A stretch of DNA of 11,927 nt, from contig JAGLMJ010000031.1 of assembly GCA_023140095.1 (NCBI GenBank), positions 1 through 11,927 on the forward strand, written 5' to 3'. The notes under the pieces were generated by a model. It saw only the letters and a program-made list of their open reading frames with translations. It did not search any database and was not told where the DNA came from. Shown here one piece after another: positions 7,157 to 11,927 of this stretch. The number at the start of each line of letters is the position of its first letter. Position 1 is the first letter of the stretch. The stretch is from Candidatus Omnitrophota bacterium (GTDB lineage: Bacteria; Omnitrophota; Koll11; Zapsychrales; Zapsychraceae). A program made the position numbers and the translations under genes.

Positions 7157-8431
7157 ATGGGCGATAAAAGGCGTGTTGTCATTACAGGAGTCGGCGTTGT
7201 TTCCCCTAATGGCGTCGGAAAAGAGGCCTGTTGGGAAAATATGATCAACGGAGTTTCGGCGATTCGCCGGGTGACGGAATTTGATATGTCTCAGTTTAAT
7301 TCGAAAATTGCCGCCCAGGTGCAAGATTTCGATCCAATTAAATTGGGATTATCCCACGACGAGGCTGTCCGTATGGACCGCTACGTTCAATTTGCGATGG
7401 TTGCCGCGGCCGAGGCGATCGGCGATTCAGGACTCGATTTAAATGCAATCAATAAGGAGCGAATGGGGGTCTCTTTAGCCAACGCGATCTGCGGCACAAA
7501 ATGGATGGAAGAAGAATTTGCGCTTGTCACCGATAGCGGAAAAAACCCTATTGATCCGACTATTGTTCGTCCCGACCTTTATGACGCATCCATGTTTAAC
7601 ACACCGTCGAGCGAGATATCGGCCCGCTACGGCCTGAAGGGCGTGTGCAACACCATTTCAACGGGGTGTACAGCCGGTACCGATTCGGTGGCCTTTTCCT
7701 ACGAGACGATCTTAGACGGAGATTCGGACATTATGATCACCGGGGCCAGCGAAGCGCCTATTTGTCCCATGACGTTTGGCTGTTTTGATACGGTTAATGT
7801 GCTGTCAAACTCAAATGATGATCCTGCCCGGGCATCCCGCCCATTCGATGTAAATCGAAATGGATTTGTTATTTCCGAAGGTGCAGGATTATTAGTTGTT
7901 GAAGAACTCGAGCATGCGAAAGCGCGCGGCGCAAAGATCTACGCGGAGATTATCGGCTACGGAACGACCTGCAACGCCTATCACATGACCGATCTCCCGC
8001 CGGAAGGGGATGCTAAGGCGGCTTGTATCCGGTTAGCCTTGGATGACGCAGGTATCAAGCCGGAGCAAATTGATTATATTAACGGTCATGGTTCGTCGAC
8101 GAAGCAAAACGATGTCTTTGAAACCAATGCGTATAAAATGGTCTTCGGTGATCATGCGTATAAAATCCCGATCTCGTCGCTGAAATCCATGATCGGCCAC
8201 CCGCTTGCCGGAGCCAACGGCATTGAACTCGTTGTCGCCTCCTTGACCTTTGAGCGCAACATTCTTCCTCCGACGATCAATCAGGAAACGCCGGACCCGC
8301 GATGCGACCTTGATTATGTTCCTAATGTTAAACGCGAACAAATTGTTAATTATATGCTTAAGACATCAAGCGGATTCTCCGGGATCCACTCGGCGATGGT
8401 TTTAAAAAGATTTGATGAACAAAATTCTTAA
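7157..8431 (+). CDS. type II PKS ketosynthase alpha (KS-alpha)
   Basis: This 424-residue thiolase-fold condensing enzyme would catalyse the repeated decarboxylative condensations of malonyl-ACP, as a heterodimer with the chain-length factor downstream. All three catalytic residues are visible: Cys171 in STGCTAGTD, the first His in INGHGSSTKQND and the second His in SMIGHPLAGANG. FVISEGAGLLVVEE is the conserved acidic-loop segment. The KQND after the first His and the length favour actinobacterial aromatic-PKS KS-alpha over plain FabF. GGAG lies five bases before the ATG at 7157, and the gene follows the PanE-like reductase by a single base. A FabF of fatty acid synthesis is the main alternative. 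The catalytically dead partner, ACP and two cyclases nearby make the polyketide role far more likely. Confidence 0.93.
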   Translation: MGDKRRVVITGVGVVSPNGVGKEACWENMINGVSAIRRVTEFDMSQFNSKIAAQVQDFDPIKLGLSHDEAVRMDRYVQFAMVAAAEAIGDSGLDLNAINKERMGVSLANAICGTKWMEEEFALVTDSGKNPIDPTIVRPDLYDASMFNTPSSEISARYGLKGVCNTISTGCTAGTDSVAFSYETILDGDSDIMITGASEAPICPMTFGCFDTVNVLSNSNDDPARASRPFDVNRNGFVISEGAGLLVVEELEHAKARGAKIYAEIIGYGTTCNAYHMTDLPPEGDAKAACIRLALDDAGIKPEQIDYINGHGSSTKQNDVFETNAYKMVFGDHAYKIPISSLKSMIGHPLAGANGIELVVASLTFERNILPPTINQETPDPRCDLDYVPNVKREQIVNYMLKTSSGFSGIHSAMVLKRFDEQNS

Positions 8432-8666
8432 ATATTCTTTTGTTGTTATTGTGGGCGTTCTTGGGACTATGTTAACGGGAGGGTTGCTTGTTCCGGTCAA
8501 TCTTTTTATTGCAGGTTCGCTTGTTTCTCATCAGAACAGTTGGAAGATTCTGTATTTCTTTTTGTTCCTACAATTCACAGGAACCTTTGTTTCTATTATC
8601 TTGTGGATAAAATTTAGTTTTTATATTTTCAATAAAATGATACGAGGTGATCGATTGTATGAATAA
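8415..8666 (+). CDS. small two-helix membrane protein between KS-alpha and CLF
   Basis: The 83-residue hydrophobic protein has two likely membrane segments, roughly residues 8-37 and 45-70, with positive residues at the start (MNKILK) and end (KMIRGDR). The ATG at 8415 lies inside the ketosynthase gene (17-base overlap). The 3' end overlaps the chain-length factor start by 8 bases and carries the GAGGTG ribosome binding site of that gene, so its translation is probably coupled to both neighbours. The DNA is visibly more AT-rich than the genes around it. I do not recognise a family. It could anchor the PKS complex to the membrane or help export the product; both are guesses from position. Lack of a good Shine-Dalgarno argues for coupling-dependent expression. 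Confidence 0.68.
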   Translation: MNKILKYSFVVIVGVLGTMLTGGLLVPVNLFIAGSLVSHQNSWKILYFFLFLQFTGTFVSIILWIKFSFYIFNKMIRGDRLYE

Positions 8667-9891
8667 AATAGCCATAACAGGAATCGGGATCGTCAGCCCA
8701 AGTGGGCTTGATAAGCGGAAGTTCTGGTCGAACATTAAGGCCGGCCGGTCTGCCGTCGAGAAAATTACAAGATTTGATTCATCACGCTACACATCGCAGG
8801 TCGCCGGGCATGTCCATGAGTTAGACGCTTACAGTAATGTCTCCTCAAGGTTACTCAAGAAGATCGATCTGTTCTCGCATATGGGACTTGTCGGCACCGA
8901 ACTGGCTCTTCAAGATGCCGGACTGAATATCGAGCAGGAAAATCTCGACCGCGCCGGGATCTTTATGGGCAACGCGCTGGGCGGCTGGCTGTTCGCCGAG
9001 ACCGAACTGCGCGACCTTTATATCGAAGGTCGCGAGGGGGTCAGTCCTTTCGCGGCATCGGCATGGTTTCCGGCCGCGCCTCAAGGGCAGATCTCGATCA
9101 AGTATAAAATGAAGGGCTACAGCAAAACGGTCGTCGCTGACCGCGCGAGTTCGCTACAAGCTATTGCTTATGGCGCGCGCACATTGAACCGCGGCAAGAA
9201 TGATTTTATTGTCGCAGGCGGAATGGAAGCGCCCGTGACACCGTATGCATTGCTGTGTTGCCAAACGTCGGGAATGCTCACGCAGAAAAATGAAACGCCG
9301 AAAACCGCCTACAAGCCTTTTGATAAGAACCGCGACGGTTACGCGATCGCCGAAGGCGCGGGGATCGTCATCTTGGAGCCGCAGGAGCGCGTCGAGAAAC
9401 GTAACGCGCATGTTTATGCCAATATTATCGGATACGGAACGACGACCGACGGTGTTGACCGGATCGACCCTGCCGCCGACGGACTGAGTCTCGCCAGCGC
9501 CATTAAAATGGCATTGAAAGATGCTGACCTGAAACCTGAGGATATCGATTACATCTGCCTTGACGGCGCGGGAACAAAGACCGGTGACTTGACAGAGGCA
9601 ATGGCGGTCAAGAGCGTGTTCAACGGCTCGTCGGACCAAGCGATCGCATCAGCCCCGAAAGCGATCTTCGGGAACATGCTTGGCGCGACCGGGGCGCTCG
9701 ATGTCATCACAACCGTCCTGGCCATGGAGCATTCAGTCATTCCTCCGACGATCAATATCGAGGAAAAGGATCCGGCGTGCGATATTAATTTATGTATCAA
9801 TAAAGCTATCCATAAAGAGATCCATAACGCGCTGATCATTAACCGCGGCCGCGGCGGGATCAATTGCGCGCTGATTTTGCAGAAACCGTAG
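8659..9891 (+). CDS. ketosynthase beta / chain-length factor (CLF)
   Basis: The 410-residue ketosynthase homologue has every catalytic residue replaced. The nucleophile segment reads VVADRASSLQA, with Arg162 in the Cys position; actinobacterial CLFs have VVADQAGGLDA. The first His becomes Ala in LDGAGTKTGD. The second His becomes Asn in IFGNMLGATGALD. Such proteins pair with KS-alpha and set polyketide length; the fold-level motifs AITGIGIVSP, DGYAIAEGAGIVILE and VIPPTINIEE remain. The stretch GGWLFAETEL (108-117) aligns with the CLF helix whose side chains gate chain length, giving Trp110, Ala113 and Leu117 at those positions. The ATG at 8659 is used because GAGGTG lies eight bases upstream; the GTG at 8647 is less likely. 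The usual direct KS-alpha/CLF overlap is broken by an inserted membrane-protein gene. Confidence 0.93.
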   Translation: MNKIAITGIGIVSPSGLDKRKFWSNIKAGRSAVEKITRFDSSRYTSQVAGHVHELDAYSNVSSRLLKKIDLFSHMGLVGTELALQDAGLNIEQENLDRAGIFMGNALGGWLFAETELRDLYIEGREGVSPFAASAWFPAAPQGQISIKYKMKGYSKTVVADRASSLQAIAYGARTLNRGKNDFIVAGGMEAPVTPYALLCCQTSGMLTQKNETPKTAYKPFDKNRDGYAIAEGAGIVILEPQERVEKRNAHVYANIIGYGTTTDGVDRIDPAADGLSLASAIKMALKDADLKPEDIDYICLDGAGTKTGDLTEAMAVKSVFNGSSDQAIASAPKAIFGNMLGATGALDVITTVLAMEHSVIPPTINIEEKDPACDINLCINKAIHKEIHNALIINRGRGGINCALILQKP

Positions 9892-9893
9892 AA

Positions 9894-9950
9894 GCCGACC
9901 CCCGCGTCGGCCCGTTATTATGGGCGGGCACAGAGGCTCGCCCCTACAAT
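9894..9950. repeat. palindromic intergenic repeat between CLF and ACP
   Basis: Two hairpins lie side by side. GCCGAC (9894-9899) pairs with GTCGGC (9906-9911). GGGCGGGC (9922-9929) pairs with GCTCGCCC (9936-9943) through one G-U pair. The right end, CGCCCCTACAAT, matches a common type of dispersed bacterial repeat whose other strand reads ATTGTAGGGGCG. A related element is at 11195-11225. A T-poor flank argues against a strong terminator. It may modulate expression of the ACP relative to the ketosynthases or protect the mRNA. Confidence 0.6.
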
Positions 9951-9975
9951 ATTTTTATCACAACAAGGAGGAGCA

Positions 9976-10212
9976 ATGGCTGTTGAAGACACCGTAAAAG
10001 AAATTCTTAATCAAGTTTTGGATGTTAAACCGGAGGAGATCAAGCCTGACGATAAATTGGAAGACGGGCTTGGCGTTGACTCAACCGAAATGGTCGAGAT
10101 CTCCGTCGGGTTAAAGAAGGCTTTGGGCGTGGATATGAGCGACAATGACTTGAAAAAGACGCACTCATTTAACGAGATCGTCGAGATCTTAAAGTCAAAG
10201 GGTGCGAATTAA
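9976..10212 (+). CDS. discrete acyl carrier protein (type II PKS ACP)
   Basis: The 78-residue acidic four-helix carrier protein has Ser36 in the GVDSTEMVEI motif as the phosphopantetheine attachment site. It would tether the malonyl extender and the growing poly-beta-keto chain for KS-alpha/CLF. Length and charge are typical. A near-perfect AAGGAGG (9965-9971) stands four bases ahead of the ATG, one of the best ribosome binding sites in the window, consistent with a carrier needed in excess. A palindromic repeat separates it from the CLF gene. A fatty-acid ACP is the alternative, but the motif is DSTE rather than the DSLD/DSLE usual in fatty-acid ACPs, and the neighbours are PKS genes. No phosphopantetheinyl transferase is in the window. 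Confidence 0.93.
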   Translation: MAVEDTVKEILNQVLDVKPEEIKPDDKLEDGLGVDSTEMVEISVGLKKALGVDMSDNDLKKTHSFNEIVEILKSKGAN

Positions 10213-10244
10213 AAAAATTAATCGATTAGGATGAGGGTAGTTCC

Positions 10245-10373
10245 ATGTCAGATCCGCACAATAAGAAAAAAAGCCAGTTATGCTTAACGGTTGGGGTATT
10301 TTTTATTCTTGCTTCGATCGGCCTGCTTGTCTTTGTTTTTTATCTGCAGTGGAAAAACTCCGTTATGTCCTGA
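10245..10373 (+). CDS. 42-residue single-helix membrane peptide
   Basis: This short gene lies between the ACP and the cyclase. ATG 10245 is preceded by GAGGG (10233-10237, seven bases ahead) and the frame ends with TGA at 10371-10373. The peptide has a lysine-rich start (NKKKS), one hydrophobic segment at about residues 13-34 (LTVGVFFILASIGLLVFVFY) and a short polar tail. This gives a predicted inner-membrane peptide with a cytoplasmic N-terminus. It fills the only space between two PKS genes, with 32 and 21 bases on either side. It is the second small membrane protein placed among the PKS genes. I recognise no family, and being short it could be a chance frame, but the helix and ribosome binding site argue for a gene. 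Confidence 0.6.
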   Translation: MSDPHNKKKSQLCLTVGVFFILASIGLLVFVFYLQWKNSVMS

Positions 10374-10394
10374 AACGAAAAGGGAAGAAACACA

Positions 10395-11192
10395 ATGATC
10401 ATTGATCTAAGCTTACCCATTGATGATACGCTCATAGAAACGCACGCTGCAAAAATTGACCGTATCACGCATGCGCAAGGGGTCGAACATTTTAATTGGG
10501 TTGTGATGAACAAGCAGCCCGGCGGGCAGGAGCGTTTTGATAAGGGCGAACGCATCGCAAGTTCCGACGAAATTCCCGATGGAGAAATGCTTTCTTTAGA
10601 AATTGTTCACGCATCGGTGCATATGGGCACTCACGTGGACGCGCCTTTTCATTATGGAAGCCGGTGTGAGGGGAGGCCTTCTAAAAACATTATGGATGTT
10701 CCGCTGGAGTGGTGCTACGGATCCGGTGTCGTTCTTGATTTTACGCACATGAGTTATCCGGACAATATCACAAAAGACGACATTATTGCCGCGTTGGACA
10801 AAATTGATTACAAACTCAAATCAATGGATATTGTTTTGATTAATACCGGCGGCGACAAGTTGCTCGGAACGCCGGAATATGTCACGCGTTATGTCGGCAT
10901 GCTGCCGGACGCGGTCGATTATATTCTGGACCAGGGCGTTAAGATGATGGGGGTCGATACAATCGGTTTAGACCGGCCCTGTTTTGAGATGTTTAAGGAA
11001 TTCTTGGAAACAAAGGACAAATCCAAGATCTGGCCGTCGCATTTCTTAGGCCGCACGCGCGAATTCTGCCATATGGAACGGCTTGGAAATTTAAGCGCGA
11101 TTCCAAAACCGTTTGGTTTTACGGTTTCCTGCCTGCCTGTTAAAGTTCGCGATGCAGGAGCCGGGTGGGCGAGAGTTGTCGCGATTATATAA
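10395..11192 (+). CDS. PF04199-family polyketide cyclase / metal-dependent hydrolase
   Basis: The 265-residue protein carries the family hallmark HMGTHVDAPFH (residues 76-86), matching HxGTHxDxPxH, which forms the metal and active site. The same fold includes kynurenine formamidase and the putative cyclases of aromatic polyketide clusters. Other family-like segments are IIDLSLPI at the N-terminus, IVLINTGGDKL, VKMMGVDTIGLDRP and GWARVVAII at the C-terminus. In an operon with KS, CLF and ACP, a cyclase for a later ring (or a lactone/hydrolytic release step) is the natural reading. Kynurenine formamidase is possible from the fold but has no context here. AGGGAAG (10381-10387) precedes the ATG at 10395. 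The gene is last in its operon, since a strong terminator follows. Confidence 0.87.
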   Translation: MIIDLSLPIDDTLIETHAAKIDRITHAQGVEHFNWVVMNKQPGGQERFDKGERIASSDEIPDGEMLSLEIVHASVHMGTHVDAPFHYGSRCEGRPSKNIMDVPLEWCYGSGVVLDFTHMSYPDNITKDDIIAALDKIDYKLKSMDIVLINTGGDKLLGTPEYVTRYVGMLPDAVDYILDQGVKMMGVDTIGLDRPCFEMFKEFLETKDKSKIWPSHFLGRTREFCHMERLGNLSAIPKPFGFTVSCLPVKVRDAGAGWARVVAII

Positions 11193-11194
11193 TG

Positions 11195-11225
11195 GTAGGG
11201 GACGCATATATGCGTTCCGTACAAT
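11195..11225. repeat. palindromic intergenic repeat (GTAGGGG...TACAAT)
   Basis: The core ACGCATATATGCGT (11202-11215) is a perfect 14-bp palindrome. It is flanked by GTAGGGG on the left and TCCGTACAAT on the right, giving an imperfect palindrome of about 28 bp. The termini match the element at 9894-9950 (CCCCTACAAT on its right side), so the two look like members of one dispersed family. It begins two bases after the cyclase stop codon. Confidence 0.6.
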
Positions 11226-11267
11226 ACGCCTTCGATCAATTAATCATAATATTTTACGAAAAATAGT

Positions 11268-11313
11268 AGACAAGGAGTGAATTTAGGGAAAAATTCATTT
11301 CTTGTCTTTTTTT
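11268..11313 (+). terminator. strong Rho-independent terminator after the cyclase
   Basis: A 17-bp stem is formed by 11268-11284 and 11291-11307, complete except for two G-U pairs, around the loop AGGGAA. The transcript then runs into seven consecutive T (11307-11313). This is a textbook intrinsic terminator on the + strand. It should close the long operon ending with the PF04199 cyclase and isolate the aromatase/cyclase downstream. Confidence 0.9.
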
Positions 11314-11330
11314 ATGTTTTGGTGTAATAT
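11302..11330 (+). promoter_or_regulatory. possible sigma-70-type promoter for the aromatase/cyclase
   Basis: TTGTCT (11302-11307) and TAATAT (11325-11330) are spaced by exactly 17 bases, close to the TTGACA/TATAAT consensus. The -35 box lies in the descending arm of the terminator. A second candidate pair is TTGGTG (11319-11324) with TACTAT (11341-11346), 16 bases apart. Because the terminator cuts off read-through, a promoter in this AT-rich stretch is expected. AT-richness makes chance matches common. Confidence 0.45.
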
Positions 11331-11452
11331 GCGCTTTAGTTACTATATATCTATACATATTACAAAGAAGGGAGCCAAAATCCCTCGTTTCATAATTAAT
11401 ATCAATGGGCACTCAGGATTAATTTCCTGAAATAATGCAGGAGGGGAAATTT
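11331..11452 (+). promoter_or_regulatory. 5' leader of aromatase/cyclase with alternative hairpins at the ribosome binding site
   Basis: The leader holds no gene. AGGGA/TCCCT (11369-11373 with 11381-11385) can form a small hairpin. TCAGGA (11413-11418) pairs with TCCTGA (11425-11430). The same TTTCCTG (11423-11429) can instead pair with CAGGAGG (11438-11444), which is the Shine-Dalgarno itself, using five standard pairs and two G-U pairs. The two pairings exclude each other, so the leader could switch between open and hidden ribosome binding site. It matches no riboswitch class I know; the stems are short. Confidence 0.35.
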
Positions 11453-11911
11453 ATGGGACACACATGTAATAGTATTACGATTGATGCGCCGTATGATCTA
11501 ATTTTCGATATTTCAAATCATATTGAGCGGTGGACCGAACTCTTCGGTGATGAATATATAAGCGCCGAGGTCTTAAGCCGTGAGGGCAACCGCATTGAAT
11601 TCCGGTTGACCGATAAAGACGGCAATTCGTGGACTTCTTTCCGGCTGCTATATAAGGAACACAATTTTGCCTATGCTCAAAAGAACGAGCCGACCTTTCC
11701 TTTTAAATATATGAAGATCATGTGGCTCTATACCCCACTGGCAGACGGGGTAAAGATGACCTGGATCCAGGATTTTGAGATGGACCCGAAGTTCGAGAAA
11801 TTTACGGACGAGCAGATCGTCGGGTTCGTCAATGAGCATTCCCAGCACAATATGAACATTTTTAAAGATGTTATTGAGAAAGAGGCACAAGAATTAGCGG
11901 CAAAAGGGTAG
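11453..11911 (+). CDS. TcmN-like polyketide aromatase/cyclase (SRPBCC, START-like fold)
   Basis: The 152-residue single-domain protein matches the aromatase/cyclase domain of TcmN and WhiE-type enzymes along its whole length. These fold the nascent poly-beta-keto chain and set the first-ring aldol closure and aromatisation. Aligned from memory with TcmN, pocket residues are kept: Trp27, Tyr35, Trp60, Ser62, Arg64, Trp91, Gln106 and Asn133 (TcmN W28, Y35, W65, S67, R69, W95, Q110, N136). Landmark segments are NSITIDAPYDLIFDISN, WTELF and WIQDFEMDP. A mono-domain form is typical of pathways whose chain is not reduced at C9. AGGAGG eight bases upstream fixes the ATG at 11453; an ATG at 11435 precedes that site and is unlikely. 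Unlike the other PKS genes, it stands alone behind a terminator with its own leader. Confidence 0.92.
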   Translation: MGHTCNSITIDAPYDLIFDISNHIERWTELFGDEYISAEVLSREGNRIEFRLTDKDGNSWTSFRLLYKEHNFAYAQKNEPTFPFKYMKIMWLYTPLADGVKMTWIQDFEMDPKFEKFTDEQIVGFVNEHSQHNMNIFKDVIEKEAQELAAKG

Positions 11912-11927
11912 TTTATATTTTACTTTG

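Noticed and set aside
7157..9891. Two tandem fatty-acid FabF enzymes or an aryl-polyene cluster
   Set aside because: The second protein lacks all catalytic residues and has CLF signatures, and a TcmN-like aromatase/cyclase is present. The dehydratase, thioesterase and glycosyltransferase genes of aryl-polyene clusters are not seen.
9894..9957. Intrinsic terminator between CLF and ACP
   Set aside because: The GC hairpins are followed by CTACAATATTTTTATC, not an immediate T-run, and the sequence resembles a dispersed repeat also found elsewhere in the window.
1..11927. CRISPR array, tRNA, rRNA or transposase
   Set aside because: No regularly spaced direct repeats, no cloverleaf-like or rRNA-like sequence, and no transposase motif were seen on reading both strands.

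Overview
The window reads as one biosynthetic gene cluster. Every convincing gene lies on the + strand, most are separated by a few bases or overlap, and the set contains the core of a type II (aromatic) polyketide synthase. That core is a ketosynthase alpha with an intact Cys-His-His site, a ketosynthase beta/chain-length factor that has lost all three catalytic residues, and a discrete acyl carrier protein. With them are a PF04199-type cyclase and a TcmN-like aromatase/cyclase. Strong Shine-Dalgarno sequences (AAGGAGG), moderate GC content with AT-rich gaps, a cobalamin-type radical SAM enzyme of the BchE type and short palindromic repeats between genes do not look like Streptomyces, the usual home of such clusters. 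They fit an uncultivated, probably anaerobic Gram-negative lineage. An Omnitrophota-like bacterium is my guess, but the window cannot fix the taxon.

Layout. (1) 1-4238 is a carbon-handling module: the C-terminal two thirds of an MtnA-type 5-substituted ribose-1-phosphate isomerase, a degenerate half-length MtnA-like paralogue, a class II aldolase fused to a C-terminal SCP2-like domain, an unrecognised 170-residue protein, and an NAD(P)-dependent aldehyde dehydrogenase. Isomerase, aldolase and aldehyde dehydrogenase in this order match the tail of the DHAP shunt for 5'-deoxyadenosine/methylthioadenosine salvage. They also match the fluoroacetate-type route (5-X-ribose-1-P to X-ribulose-1-P to X-acetaldehyde to X-acetate). 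(2) After a 111-bp gap, 4350-7155 holds a B12-binding radical SAM enzyme, an 89-residue protein resembling a stand-alone PCP_red domain, and a ketopantoate-reductase-family oxidoreductase. (3) 7157-10373 holds KS-alpha, a small two-helix membrane protein overlapping both ketosynthase genes, the chain-length factor, a palindromic repeat, the ACP, and a previously untracked 42-residue single-helix membrane protein. (4) 10395-11192 is the PF04199 cyclase. It is followed by a repeat and a very strong intrinsic terminator at 11268-11313. (5) A separate AT-rich promoter/leader region precedes the TcmN-like aromatase/cyclase at 11453-11911.

Inferred joint action. The upstream module may recycle a SAM by-product or supply an unusual acetate-type unit. 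KS-alpha/CLF builds a poly-beta-keto chain on the ACP. The two cyclases fold and aromatise it. The radical SAM enzyme and the PanE-like reductase would tailor it without oxygen-dependent monooxygenases, none of which is visible. No malonyl-CoA:ACP transacylase, phosphopantetheinyl transferase, transporter or regulator is in the window; they may lie outside it. The product is unknown.
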